Notes: generated from the sequence alone by a model not told the origin. A DNA stretch of 64,000 nucleotides from Candidatus Aminicenantota bacterium (GCA_003141555.1 PLMN01000029.1:25920-89919); one strand, 5' to 3'; shown: positions 24,450 through 34,006, numbered from the stretch's first letter. Translations and numbers: made by a program.

Positions 24450-24485
24450 GGGCGAGACCTTATCCGCGGGAAGAAATGGACGGCT

Positions 24486-25637
24486 ATGCGCATCTATGTT
24501 GCGAAGGCGCTCCTCCTTGCCGCCGTCGCGGCGGCGGGCGCGGGCGCGGGCGTCTGCGCAGAGTGGGACCTGCGGGGCCAGCTCTCCTTCTGGCTCGCGG
24601 CGCATGACCGGCCGGCCCGCGAGGCCGCGCTCGGCGTCCGCTACATCCCGACGCTTTCCTTCAAGGTCGACCTGGGCCGCGGGTCCGGCCTCGACGCCGA
24701 GGCGTCGCTCAACGTCACCGGCGCGGCGCAGGGACCGTCATTAGGCTCGCTCGCGACGAGCCGCGCGGCCAAGCCCTACCGCCTCTGGGTCCGGTTCTCC
24801 ACGGCCCGGTTCGAGGCGCGCGCCGGCCTGCAGAAGATCAACTTCGGCTCGGCCATGCTCCTCCGGCCGCTGATGTGGTTCGACCGGATCGACCCCAACG
24901 ACCCGCTCCAGCTCACCGACGGAGTCTATGGCCTGCTCCTGAAATATACGTTCCTCGACAACGCCAACATCTGGATGTGGGGGCTCGTCGGCAACGACCA
25001 GACGAAAGGGTGGGAGACAGTCCCGTCGAACCGCGCCGCGCCCGAATTCGGGGGCCGGGTCCAGCTCCCCGCGCTCTCGGGCGAGCTCGCTTTGACCTAT
25101 CATCATCGGCTTCTGGACACCGCCCATAGCCTCGTGCCGCTCCCGCCGGGGGAGAAGGGTTCCGTCGCCGAAGACCGGCTTGGTTTCGACGGGAAATGGG
25201 ATGTCGGGCCCGGCGTGTGGGTCGAGGCCGTCCTCGCCCATCAGGATTATCTCCTCTATCCCCTGCGCTACCAGAAGATGGTCAACGTCGGCCTGGACTA
25301 CACGTTCGGCCTGGGCAACGGCCTCCATCTCCTGGCCGAGCATCTCGTCATCGACGCCTCCGCCGAAGCGTGGTCGGGCGGCGAAACGCGCTCCCTCAGC
25401 GCCCTGAGCCTGGATTACCCCCTCGGGATCCTCGACCGTCTCAAGGGCATGGCCTTCCACGATTGGAAGACGGGCGACTGGTACCGCTTCGCCAGCTGGC
25501 AGCGGACCTACGACCGCTGGTCGATCTACTTGATCGGCTTCTGGAACCCCGACCGTTATCAGATCTACGCCGGATCGGGCGCCTCCAACCTCTTCGCCGG
25601 CAAAGGATTTCAAATCACGGTGGTCTTCAATCACTGA
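24486..25637 (+). CDS. Secreted beta-barrel (porin-like) protein of the export operon
   Basis: 383 residues with a signal peptide (ALLLAAVAAAGAGAGVCA). The mature part is strongly beta-alternating with aromatic girdles (WVRFSTARFEARAGLQKINF and similar). It ends in an aromatic-rich strand (QITVVFNH), as outer-membrane barrels often do. It is the first gene of an operon with an ABC ATPase, two FtsX-type permeases and a LolA-like protein. This suggests an outer-membrane component or client of that exporter. The barrel call is from pattern, not from a named family. Confidence 0.65.
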   Translation: MRIYVAKALLLAAVAAAGAGAGVCAEWDLRGQLSFWLAAHDRPAREAALGVRYIPTLSFKVDLGRGSGLDAEASLNVTGAAQGPSLGSLATSRAAKPYRLWVRFSTARFEARAGLQKINFGSAMLLRPLMWFDRIDPNDPLQLTDGVYGLLLKYTFLDNANIWMWGLVGNDQTKGWETVPSNRAAPEFGGRVQLPALSGELALTYHHRLLDTAHSLVPLPPGEKGSVAEDRLGFDGKWDVGPGVWVEAVLAHQDYLLYPLRYQKMVNVGLDYTFGLGNGLHLLAEHLVIDASAEAWSGGETRSLSALSLDYPLGILDRLKGMAFHDWKTGDWYRFASWQRTYDRWSIYLIGFWNPDRYQIYAGSGASNLFAGKGFQITVVFNH

Positions 25638-25648
25638 GCGAGGTTGTC

Positions 25649-26350
25649 ATGAACGACGGAATGATCATCCGGACGACGAGCCTGGTCAAGATCTACCCCC
25701 TCGGCGAACAATCGATCACGGCGCTTGACGACGTCAACCTGGACGTGCGCACGGGCGAGTTTGCCGGGCTCGTCGGGCCCAGCGGCTCGGGCAAGACGAC
25801 GCTCCTGAACATCCTCGGTTCGCTCGATGTTCCCACCCGGGGAAGCGCGGAGGTCCTCGGAGAGCGGATCGAGACGCTGTCCCACAGGAAGGCCGCCGAT
25901 CTGCGGAACCGTCACATCGGCTTCATCTTCCAGACCTTCAACCTCCTGCCCGTCTATTCCGTTTACGAGAACGTGGAATTTCCGCTCCTCCTCCTCGGCT
26001 TTTCCCCCGCCGCCCGGCGCAAGGCCATCCAGGCCGCGCTCGAATGGGTCCACCTGGCCGACCGGGCGAAGTCCCGGCCGAGCCAGCTCTCGGGCGGCCA
26101 GTCTCAGCGCGTGGCCATCGCCCGGGCGATCGTCAAGAAGCCGGCCCTGGTGCTGGCCGACGAGCCGACGGCCAACCTGGACGCCGAGAACTCCCACGGC
26201 ATTCTCCGGACGATGGAGGACATCAACCGCGAGCTCGGGACTACGTTCCTGTTCTCCACCCATGACGGCAAGGTCATCCAGCACCTGCGGCGGACGATCA
26301 CCCTCGTCGACGGCCGCGTGGCCAAGGACGAGGTCCGGAGCGGGGCGTAG
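25649..26350 (+). CDS. ABC transporter ATPase, LolD/MacB type
   Basis: 233 residues. Walker A GPSGSGKT at 43-50, Q-loop FIFQTFNLLPVYSVYENVEF, signature LSGGQ near 142 and Walker B LVLADEPTANLD near 162. The LLPVYSVYENVEFPL stretch is typical of the MacB/LolD subfamily that energises mechanotransmission permeases. The start at 25649 follows the barrel gene by 11 nt. It pairs with the two permeases downstream. Confidence 0.9.
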   Translation: MNDGMIIRTTSLVKIYPLGEQSITALDDVNLDVRTGEFAGLVGPSGSGKTTLLNILGSLDVPTRGSAEVLGERIETLSHRKAADLRNRHIGFIFQTFNLLPVYSVYENVEFPLLLLGFSPAARRKAIQAALEWVHLADRAKSRPSQLSGGQSQRVAIARAIVKKPALVLADEPTANLDAENSHGILRTMEDINRELGTTFLFSTHDGKVIQHLRRTITLVDGRVAKDEVRSGA

Positions 26351-26359
26351 GAGGCGGAC

Positions 26360-27541
26360 ATGCTTATCCCCAAACTCGCCTTCAAGAACATGCGGGGCGC
26401 CGGGCTGAAGACCTGGCTGAACGCCGGCGTGCTGTCCATGGCTTTCGTCGTCATCATCTGGACGCAGGGGCTCTACCAGGGCATCGACGCGGAAGCTTCG
26501 CGGGCGATGACGGACGCCGAGTACGGCGGCGGCCAGTTCTGGATGAACGGCTACGATCCATATGATCCGCTGACGCTCCAGGACGCCCACGCTCCCGTCC
26601 CCGCCCCGCTCGTGTCGATGATCGACGCCGGGCGGGCCGCGGCGTTCCTCGTCGTCCCGGCGACCATCTATCCCAACGGGCGGCTGATGTCCGCCGTGCT
26701 GAAGGGCGTCGATCCGGACCAGCGGGTCCTTTCCCTCCCCGCCGCCGTGCTCAAGGCCTCGCATACCGAGGTGCCGGCCCTCATCGGCACCCGCATGGCC
26801 CAATCGGCCGGGCTCAAGAAAGGCGACGTCGTGACCGTCCGCTGGCGCGACGCGCGGGGGACGTTCGACGCCCGCGAGATCGAGATCGTCGAGGTCATGT
26901 CGACGGTCGTCGGGACGATCGACAGCGGCCTGATCTGGCTGCCCCTCGAAACGCTGCGCGAAATGGCCGCCCTGCCCGGCCAGGCGACCATCGTCGTGAC
27001 GGCCAAGGGGACGGCGCCGGGCACGCTCCCGGCCGTGCCGGGCTGGACGTTCGTCGGACCGGACGTCCTCATGAAGGACGTCAAGACGCTCGTCCAAAGC
27101 AAGACGATCGGCGCCTCGATCATGTACGTCATCCTGATCTTCCTGGCCATGCTGGCCGTGTTCAACACCCAGCTCTTGTCCATATGGCGCCGCCGCAAGG
27201 AGATCGGGACGATCATGGCCTTGGGGATGCCGCGGGGGCGGATCGTCGGGCTGTTCACCCTCGAGGGCGCCCTGACCGGCGTCCTGGCCGCCGCCATCGG
27301 CGCGGTGTACGGCATCCCCCTCCTGGCCTTGACCGCCATCCGCGGAATCGGGCTGGGCGCGAGCTTGGGCGACAGCTTCGGGCTCGCCCTGAGCGAGAAG
27401 CTCTATCCCGTTTACAGCGTCCTGCTGGTGGGCGGGACGACGCTCCTCATCTTTCTGGTGACCACGGCGGTCAGCTACCTTCCGACGCGCCGGATCTCCC
27501 GGCTCAAGCCGACCGACGCCCTGCGGGGGAGATTCTCATGA
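26360..27541 (+). CDS. ABC permease, FtsX/LolC-E type (first)
   Basis: 393 residues. One N-terminal membrane helix, a periplasmic domain of about 220 residues, then three C-terminal helices with the FtsX-like core (SIWRRRKEIGTIMALGMPRG). This topology belongs to permeases that move substrates within or out of the periplasm rather than through the inner membrane. It overlaps the second permease by 4 nt, so the two probably form a heterodimer as in LolC-LolE. Confidence 0.85.
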   Translation: MLIPKLAFKNMRGAGLKTWLNAGVLSMAFVVIIWTQGLYQGIDAEASRAMTDAEYGGGQFWMNGYDPYDPLTLQDAHAPVPAPLVSMIDAGRAAAFLVVPATIYPNGRLMSAVLKGVDPDQRVLSLPAAVLKASHTEVPALIGTRMAQSAGLKKGDVVTVRWRDARGTFDAREIEIVEVMSTVVGTIDSGLIWLPLETLREMAALPGQATIVVTAKGTAPGTLPAVPGWTFVGPDVLMKDVKTLVQSKTIGASIMYVILIFLAMLAVFNTQLLSIWRRRKEIGTIMALGMPRGRIVGLFTLEGALTGVLAAAIGAVYGIPLLALTAIRGIGLGASLGDSFGLALSEKLYPVYSVLLVGGTTLLIFLVTTAVSYLPTRRISRLKPTDALRGRFS

Positions 27542-28812
27542 TGACGTTTCTCCTCAAGGGCGTCCTCCGCGACCGGGGCCGGAGCCTTTTTCCGTTCATC
27601 GTGGTGACGACGGGCGTCTTCCTGACGGTCACGCTTTATTGCTACATCCGAGGCGCCGAACTCGACGTCGTCCGCTCGAACGCCAACCTGCGCCACGGCC
27701 ATGTCAAGGTCGTAACCCGGGCCTATGCGAAGGACGTGGACCAGATCCCCAACGACCTGGCGCTCCTGGGCGCGTCCGCCCAGATCCGGGATCTCGAGCG
27801 GGAGTATCCCGATCTGGAGTGGGTTCCCCGGATCGAGTTCGGGGGGCTGCTCGACATCCCCGACGCGCACGGCGAGACGCGGGCCCAGGCCCCCGTGGCT
27901 GGCTTCGGCGCGGACCTGCGGACACCGGGGAGCCCCGAGCCGGGCCTGCTGGGCCTAGCGAACATCCTGGTCGCCGGGCGCCTGCCCGAAGCGTCGGGCG
28001 AGATACTGCTCAGCGCGGGTCTCGCCGAGAGGCTGAAGGTCGGGCCGGGGGATGTGGCGACGCTGATCGGGACGACGATGCACGGCGCCATGAGCATGGC
28101 GAACTTCAAGGTCGCGGGGACGATCCGCTTCGGGATCGGCGCCCTGGACCGGATGGGCCTCGTCGCCGACATCGCCGACGTGCGGAAGGCCCTCGACATG
28201 GATGACGCGGCCGGCGAGATTCTCGGCCTGTCCCGGGACGGGCTCTATCGCCCCGACCGGCTGGCGGCCGTGGCCGCCGCGTTCAACGCCCGCTTCGCCG
28301 GGAGCGGCGACGAATTCCTTCCGGTCATGCAGACGCTGCGCGACCAGCCGGGCATGGCCATGATGTTCGACCGGATCCGCGACGTGACGAACATCATCCT
28401 CGGCGTCTTCCTCCTGGCCATGTCGCTCGTCATGTGGAACGCGGGCCTGGTCGGAACGCTGCGCCGCTACGGGGAGTTCGGCGTCCGGCTGGCGATCGGC
28501 GAGGACAAGGGGCGCATCTATCGATCGCTCGTCGCCGAGTCGCTGATGATCGGCGTCCTGGGCTCAATCGCGGGCACGGTCCTCGGCCTGGCTCTGTCCT
28601 TTTACCTCCAGGCCGTGGGCATCAACCTGGCCGGCGTTCTCAAGAACGTCTCGTTCCTGATGCCGATCGTCATCCGGTCCCGCGTGGCCCCGGCCGCCTT
28701 CGTCGTCGGATTCGTTCCGGGGCTGCTGGCCACTCTCGTCGGCACGGGCATCGCCGGCCGGGGCATCTACCGCCGACAGACCGCCCAGCTGTTCAAGGAG
28801 CTCGAATCATGA
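27538..28812 (+). CDS. ABC permease, FtsX/LolC-E type (second)
   Basis: 424 residues with the same layout as the first permease: one N-terminal helix, a large periplasmic domain, and three C-terminal helices with GTLRRYGEFGVRLAIGEDKG. The ATG at 27538 lies in the stop of the first permease and GGGGGAGA precedes it; a second ATG follows directly at 27541. It overlaps the LolA-like gene by 4 nt. Confidence 0.85.
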   Translation: MMTFLLKGVLRDRGRSLFPFIVVTTGVFLTVTLYCYIRGAELDVVRSNANLRHGHVKVVTRAYAKDVDQIPNDLALLGASAQIRDLEREYPDLEWVPRIEFGGLLDIPDAHGETRAQAPVAGFGADLRTPGSPEPGLLGLANILVAGRLPEASGEILLSAGLAERLKVGPGDVATLIGTTMHGAMSMANFKVAGTIRFGIGALDRMGLVADIADVRKALDMDDAAGEILGLSRDGLYRPDRLAAVAAAFNARFAGSGDEFLPVMQTLRDQPGMAMMFDRIRDVTNIILGVFLLAMSLVMWNAGLVGTLRRYGEFGVRLAIGEDKGRIYRSLVAESLMIGVLGSIAGTVLGLALSFYLQAVGINLAGVLKNVSFLMPIVIRSRVAPAAFVVGFVPGLLATLVGTGIAGRGIYRRQTAQLFKELES

Positions 28813-29576
28813 AGCGCCTGATTCCCGGACTGATCCTCCTCCTTGCCGCGGCATCCTCGGCCGCCCTTCTCCCGGCCCGCCAGGTGCCCGCCGCGGCGCC
28901 CTCGGCGTCCGTCCTCCTGGACCGCGTCGACGCGAACGCGATTGCGGGCAACAAGATCCTGATCGCCGAGATGGTCATCCGCGGCCGGCGCGACAGCCGC
29001 TCGGTCAAGTCCAAGTCCTGGGTCCAGGGGGCGGACAAGGCCTTCACCGAGTACCTCGAACCGGCCCGGGAGAAGGGCACCAAGATGCTCAAGCTGGGCG
29101 ACCAGCTCTGGACCTATTCGCCCGACACCGACCGGACGATCGCCATCTCCGGCCACATGCTCCGCCAGTCGGTCATGGGCTCGGACCTGTCGTACGAGGA
29201 CATGATGGAGGACAAGCGGCTGCGCCAGGCGTACGACGGCTCGGTCACGGGCGAGGAGGTCGTCCTCGACCGGCCATGCTGGGTCGTGGACCTCGTCTCC
29301 AAGACCGGCGACGCGGCTTACGCTTCACGGAAAATCCGCGTGGACAAGGAGCGCTTTATCGTCCTCAAGGAGGAGCGCTTCGCCAAGAGCGGGCGGCTTC
29401 TCAAGACGTTCGAGGTCCGGAGGGCCAAGCTCGTCCAGGGCCGATGGGTCGCCGCCGAGGCGGTGTTCCGCGATGTGCTGAAGCAGGGCGAGGGGACGGT
29501 CTTCAAGATCGAATCCATCGAGTTCGACGCGGCCATTCCCGAATCGCTTTTCACGAAAGCCTCGCTGCGCGCGTAG
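28809..29576 (+). CDS. LolA-like outer-membrane lipoprotein-sorting protein
   Basis: 255 residues with a signal peptide (LILLLAAASSAALLPARQ). The mature part has the LolA/LolB-like half-barrel pattern: NKILIAEMVIRGRRDSRSVK, then LGDQLWTYSPDTDRTI. Family members are annotated as outer membrane lipoprotein-sorting proteins and often sit beside LolCDE-like transporters, as here. The overlap with the permease indicates co-translation. The substrate may be a lipoprotein or another lipid. Confidence 0.8.
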   Translation: MKRLIPGLILLLAAASSAALLPARQVPAAAPSASVLLDRVDANAIAGNKILIAEMVIRGRRDSRSVKSKSWVQGADKAFTEYLEPAREKGTKMLKLGDQLWTYSPDTDRTIAISGHMLRQSVMGSDLSYEDMMEDKRLRQAYDGSVTGEEVVLDRPCWVVDLVSKTGDAAYASRKIRVDKERFIVLKEERFAKSGRLLKTFEVRRAKLVQGRWVAAEAVFRDVLKQGEGTVFKIESIEFDAAIPESLFTKASLRA

Positions 29577-29635
29577 CGAACCCGGGCCGGAGCCCGGCTG
29601 GCGCGGGGGTGCGGGCCGAAGCGCCCGCCCCTTCC

Positions 29636-29675
29636 GCCGCACTCATTCACGGTCGTAGGCGTGAATGAGTGCGGC
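29636..29675. terminator. Perfect 15-bp hairpin after the export operon
   Basis: GCCGCACTCATTCAC (29636-29650) and its exact complement (29661-29675) flank a 10-nt loop. It lies 60 nt past the operon stop, followed by TTAAAAT rather than a T-run. It probably ends or stabilises the operon mRNA; a small mobile palindrome is an alternative. Confidence 0.5.
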
Positions 29676-29716
29676 TTAAAATGATCCCCAGGCAAGGCCT
29701 GGGGCCCCTGGTGCCG

Positions 29717-29746
29717 TTGACATCGTTCGGCGGCGGGCGATATATT
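29717..29746 (+). promoter_or_regulatory. Putative promoter of the S9 peptidase
   Basis: TTGACA (29717-29722) and TATATT (29741-29746) with an 18-nt spacer. The transcript would start near 29753. A canonical AGGAGG lies at 29786-29791 before the ATG at 29798. Confidence 0.65.
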
Positions 29747-29797
29747 CGAAAGGTGTTCGGCCTTCCAAGCCCATCTCGATCCTCCAGGAGGTTCCTC

Positions 29798-32215
29798 ATG
29801 CGTATGCTCAAGTCCCGGTCCGCGCTTCAAATGGCCCTTGTCTGCCTCGCCGCTGCGGCCGCGATGCTCGTTTCGGCCCAGGAGAGGAGCGGAAACGCTC
29901 CCCGCGCCCTGACGGCCGCGGATTATGCCCAGGCCGAGAAGTTCATGAGCGCCAACGCGGCGATCCTCGTCCTGCGGTCCGGCGTCCGGCCGAACTGGCT
30001 CTCCGGCGACCGGTTCTGGTATCGGAATGCCGTCGAGAACGACGGAACTGAATTCATCTTGGTCGATCCGGCGAGGGGCAATCGCGCTCCGGCCTTCGAT
30101 CACGCGGCGGTCGCCGCGGCCCTGTCCAAGGCGGCGGGCAAGAGCTGGGACGCGGCCCACCTTCCTTTCCAGGCGTTCGAGTTTTCGGCCGACGGCAAGT
30201 CGATCATCTTCCAAGCCGACGGCAAGCGCTGGACGTGCGACGTCCGGGGCAAGGCCTGCGCTCCGCTTGCGGGCGGCGCGGCCCCGGCGGCCGGGGCCCG
30301 GCGGGGCGGGGGGGCGCCCGGCGCGCGCGGCGGATTCGGCGGGGGGACCGACGCGGCGTCGCCCGACGGCAAGCTTGCCGCCTTCATCCGGAACGACAAC
30401 CTGTGGCTGCGCGAGGTTGCTACGGGGACAGAGCGGGCGCTGACGACGGACGGGATAAAGGACTTCGGCTACGCGACCGACAACGCCGGCTGGACCAGGA
30501 GCGACCGGCCCGTGGTCCTCTGGTCGCCGGATTCGAAAAAGATCGCGACCTTCCAGCAAGACCAGCGCGGAGTCGGCGAGATGTATCTTGTCGAAACCAA
30601 GGTCGGTCACCCGACCCTCCAAGCCTGGAAATATCCGCTGCCCGGGGACGAGGTCGTGACGACGATCCAGCGCGTTATCATCCACGTCGACGGCCCCCGC
30701 GTCGTCCGGCTGAAGATGCCGCCCGACGAACACCGCGGGACGCTCGCGGACGACATCAAGGCGCGGGGCGGCGGCCTCGAGGATGCCCAGTGGGCCCCGG
30801 ACGGATCGACGCTCGTCTTCGTCTCCACGTCGCGCGACCACAAGCGCGAGGTCCTGCGCCAGGCCAATCCCGAGACCGGCGATGTCCGCGACGTCCTTGA
30901 GGAGAAGGTCGACACGTTCTTCGAGTCGGGGGCGGGCTGGGTCAATTGGCGCTATCTGCCGTCGTCGAACGAATTCATCTGGTTCTCGGAGCGCGACAAC
31001 TGGGGTCACCTCTATCTCTATGATTTCGGGACGGGCACGCTGAAGAACAGGATCACGTCGGGCGAGGGAAATGTCACCCAAGTGCTGAGCGTCAACGAGA
31101 AGGCGCGGACCCTGGTCTTCATCGGCGTCGGACGGGAAAAGGGGCGCGATCCCTATTTCCGCCATCTCTACGGCGCCCGGCTCGACGGGACCAAGACGTC
31201 CCTCCTGACGCCCGAGGAGGGCGACCACGAAGTCACCCTCTCTCCGGAGGGGCTGTATTTCATCGACGGCTGCTCGAAGCCCGACGTGCCGCCCGTGACC
31301 GTGCTGAGGAGCCTGGACGGAAAGCTGCTGGCTCCGCTCGAAAAGGCCGATATCTCGAAGCTCCTGGCCGCGGGCTGGAAGCCGCCGATGCCGTTCACGG
31401 TGAAAGCCCGCGACGGCGCGACCGACCTCTACGGTCTGCTGTTCCGGCCGACGAGCTTCGATCCTTCGCGGAAATACCCGATCATCAACAACATCTATCC
31501 CGGCCCCCAGACGGGGAGCGTGGGAGGACGGAGCTTTTCCCCGGCCCGGGGCGACACGCAGGCCCTGGCCGAGCTCGGATTCGTCGTCATCCAGCTCGAC
31601 GGCATGGGGACGCCGGGCCGGTCGAAGAAGTTTCACGAGGCCTACTACGGCGACATGGGCGACAACACCCTGCCCGACCAGGTGGCGGGCATGAAGCAGC
31701 TAGCCGCGCGATTCCCCTGGATCGATATCGACAAAGCGGGAATCTGGGGGCACTCGGGAGGCGGCTACGCGGCCGCCGACGCGATGTTCCGCTACCCCGA
31801 TTTCTTCAAGGTCGGGATCTCCGAGGCCGGCAACCACGACAACCGGGGCTACGAGGACGATTGGGGCGAGAAGTGGCAGGGCCTGCTGACCAGGAATGCC
31901 GACGGAACGTCGAGCTACGACGGGCAGGCGAATCAGAACTTCGCCAAAAACCTCAAGGGCAAGCTCCTGCTGGCCCACGGCACGATGGACAACAACGTGC
32001 CGCCCTATATGACCCTTCTCGTGGTGAACGAGCTGATCAAGGCCAACAAGGACTTCGACCTGCTGCTGCTGCCCAACCGCAGCCACGGCTTCGGAAACGA
32101 ACCCTACATGATCCGGCGCCGCTGGGATTATTTCGTCCGGAACCTTCTGGGGGCCGAGCCGCCCCAGGGCTACGAGCTCAAGCCGGCCGCGCCGCGGCCG
32201 GCGCCCGGGAGATGA
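29798..32215 (+). CDS. Secreted S9-family prolyl oligopeptidase/dipeptidyl peptidase
   Basis: 805 residues with a signal peptide (MALVCLAAAAAMLVSAQE). The N-terminal beta-propeller of DPP-IV type (about 40-530) has a Gly/Arg-rich insertion near 165-185. The C-terminal alpha/beta hydrolase has catalytic Ser near 653 (GHSGGGYAA), Asp near 731 (HGTMDNNVPP) and His near 764 (NRSHGFG). It should cleave proline-containing peptides in the periplasm. Promoter and AGGAGG fix the start. Confidence 0.9.
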   Translation: MRMLKSRSALQMALVCLAAAAAMLVSAQERSGNAPRALTAADYAQAEKFMSANAAILVLRSGVRPNWLSGDRFWYRNAVENDGTEFILVDPARGNRAPAFDHAAVAAALSKAAGKSWDAAHLPFQAFEFSADGKSIIFQADGKRWTCDVRGKACAPLAGGAAPAAGARRGGGAPGARGGFGGGTDAASPDGKLAAFIRNDNLWLREVATGTERALTTDGIKDFGYATDNAGWTRSDRPVVLWSPDSKKIATFQQDQRGVGEMYLVETKVGHPTLQAWKYPLPGDEVVTTIQRVIIHVDGPRVVRLKMPPDEHRGTLADDIKARGGGLEDAQWAPDGSTLVFVSTSRDHKREVLRQANPETGDVRDVLEEKVDTFFESGAGWVNWRYLPSSNEFIWFSERDNWGHLYLYDFGTGTLKNRITSGEGNVTQVLSVNEKARTLVFIGVGREKGRDPYFRHLYGARLDGTKTSLLTPEEGDHEVTLSPEGLYFIDGCSKPDVPPVTVLRSLDGKLLAPLEKADISKLLAAGWKPPMPFTVKARDGATDLYGLLFRPTSFDPSRKYPIINNIYPGPQTGSVGGRSFSPARGDTQALAELGFVVIQLDGMGTPGRSKKFHEAYYGDMGDNTLPDQVAGMKQLAARFPWIDIDKAGIWGHSGGGYAAADAMFRYPDFFKVGISEAGNHDNRGYEDDWGEKWQGLLTRNADGTSSYDGQANQNFAKNLKGKLLLAHGTMDNNVPPYMTLLVVNELIKANKDFDLLLLPNRSHGFGNEPYMIRRRWDYFVRNLLGAEPPQGYELKPAAPRPAPGR

Positions 32216-32218
32216 CGA

Positions 32219-32752
32219 TTACTTGTCGGTCCTGAGGTTGTTCTTGAACTCCATGATCCCGGGGAGGCTCTTGGTCACCATCTCCGCCCTCTGCTTGTCC
32301 TGGGCGTTGGAGACCATACCCTCGAGAGCCACGTGGCCGCCCTTGACGATCACATGGATCGAGGGATCGGCGCCCATCGTGTAGCGGTTCAGATCGGATG
32401 TCGAGGCGATCGCCCGGAAAACGCTGAATCGGAGGGCGTCGTCGCTCGGGGACGGCGGGAGGACCTCGATATTGTTCGTGACCTTGCCGACGCCCTTGAT
32501 CCGGGCCACGCGCTTTCCCGCCTCGGCTTTGGTGATCTCGAGCAGCGCCTGCCCTTCAAGGGTCACATCCGAACCCGACGTTTGAAAGTACAGGTTGTCG
32601 AAGACGCCGTAGTGGGGGAGGGACAAGAGCACTTTGACGACCTGGTTCTCCAGGTCGTTCGTCGGGGACTGGGATTGGGCCCGGGCGGCGGGGGCGGCGA
32701 GCGCGATCGTTAGGGCAAGCGCGGCCATGGGGGCGAATGCCGTTTTTTTCAT
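32219..32752 (-). CDS. Periplasmic BON-domain protein
   Basis: 177 residues with a signal peptide ending ARA-Q. Two BON-like repeats follow: about 40-95 (VFDNLYFQTSGSDVTLEGQA) and about 105-172 (IHVIVKGGHVALEGMVSN). BON domains bind phospholipid or link envelope layers, as in OsmY. It is convergent with the S9 gene (3-nt gap). Start supported by AGGAAGGAG. Confidence 0.85.
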   Translation of the reverse strand: MKKTAFAPMAALALTIALAAPAARAQSQSPTNDLENQVVKVLLSLPHYGVFDNLYFQTSGSDVTLEGQALLEITKAEAGKRVARIKGVGKVTNNIEVLPPSPSDDALRFSVFRAIASTSDLNRYTMGADPSIHVIVKGGHVALEGMVSNAQDKQRAEMVTKSLPGIMEFKNNLRTDK

Positions 32753-32905
32753 GGGATTCTCCTTCCTCTAATACTTACTTATCCGATAGGATTAGACCAT
32801 TCGGGCTTTAAATCCTTTGATCCATGGGAATAAACGGCGATGGCCCCCGCCGCGTTGCACCGTCCGGCCGGGAATCGGCGCCCGGCGTCCCCCCCGGGAA
32901 GGGGG

Positions 32906-34006
32906 TCAAGCGACGACCCGCGCCCGCAGGGACGCGGCCTCTTCGAAGATAGCCCGGATTTTATCATCCGTCACCCGGTCGTCCATGTTGATGCAGCAGA
33001 CGCCGGTGAGCCAGGGATTGGCCGAGTCGGCGACGCGCTCCCGGATCGCCTCCCGGACTTCCGAGGCGCTCCGGCCGACGATCTCGACGGGGCTCAGGCG
33101 GATGTTGAGAAACGTCTCCGGCAGCGCCCGGCGCAAAGCGCCCAGGTCCCCGCCCCAGCCGACATCCAGGAAATCCGGATGAGGAAGGCGGGCCAGGAGG
33201 TCCGCGAATCGATGGGGGTCGGCTCCGCAATAATGGATGCCGAACGGGCGATGCCGGACGCTCCAGACGCGGTCAATCTCCAGGATGAACGCCTCATAGT
33301 GGGCCACGGAAATCATGGTCAGGGCGCATTCGGAATGGAGGAACACGGGGCCTTTGAGGTGACGGACGGTCCGGTTGACCGATATGGAGGTCGTTCCCGT
33401 CTGCGCGGCGATGAAGGCCGCAAAGCGCTCCATGACCTCGGCGATCCGACGAAAGAACGTCTTGACCTCCGCGGGCCGATCGGCCATGTCGAGGAAAATC
33501 GCCTGCCCCCGCAGATCCAGGGCCAGGTTCAGAATCCCGGCCCAGTTGACGTCCCCCGTCACGTAGCCGTGCCTGGTTTTCAAGGCCTCGATGAGTCGCT
33601 CGAGTCGCCGGAAGGCGGGGCTCCGGAAGGCCGTCTCGACGTCGAGCTTCAGATCAGTCCGTCCGGCGGGGACGACCTGAGGCGGGGCGTTTTCCGCGTA
33701 TTCCAGGCGGCAGCCCAGCATCTCGGAAAGAAGGTAGCCGGCGGCGTTGTGCACGGGGCCGACGAGGGGGACGTCGCGGCCGCGATCTTCGCCGAGGCCG
33801 AGGTCGCCGAACCGCTCATAGAGGACGCTCTCCATCCGGCGCTCCGCTTCCACGCGGCGGGCGGGATGGTAGAAGAAGTCCTGATCGAAAACGATCCCCG
33901 CATGACGGTGCCACCAGGAGGGGTGAAGAACGATCTCGACCGGCAGGGGCGTGTTCCGGAGGACGGGATTCCGGAGGAAACGCTTCATTTCCGGCATCCG
34001 CCTCAT
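32906..34006 (-). CDS. Uroporphyrinogen-decarboxylase (URO-D)-like protein
   Basis: 366 residues. The C-terminal half carries the URO-D superfamily pattern (FGIHYCGADPHRFADLLARL, then DFLDVGWGGDLGALRRALP). This superfamily includes heme-pathway HemE and methyltransferases such as MtaA. HemE's N-terminal Arg motif is not seen, so tetrapyrrole decarboxylation is unlikely. It overlaps the preceding glycosidase-esterase gene by 4 nt (ATGA), so it belongs to that carbohydrate operon. A methyl-transfer step is possible but speculative. Starts at 33997 or 33988 are alternatives. Confidence 0.7.
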   Translation of the reverse strand: MRRMPEMKRFLRNPVLRNTPLPVEIVLHPSWWHRHAGIVFDQDFFYHPARRVEAERRMESVLYERFGDLGLGEDRGRDVPLVGPVHNAAGYLLSEMLGCRLEYAENAPPQVVPAGRTDLKLDVETAFRSPAFRRLERLIEALKTRHGYVTGDVNWAGILNLALDLRGQAIFLDMADRPAEVKTFFRRIAEVMERFAAFIAAQTGTTSISVNRTVRHLKGPVFLHSECALTMISVAHYEAFILEIDRVWSVRHRPFGIHYCGADPHRFADLLARLPHPDFLDVGWGGDLGALRRALPETFLNIRLSPVEIVGRSASEVREAIRERVADSANPWLTGVCCINMDDRVTDDKIRAIFEEAASLRARVVA

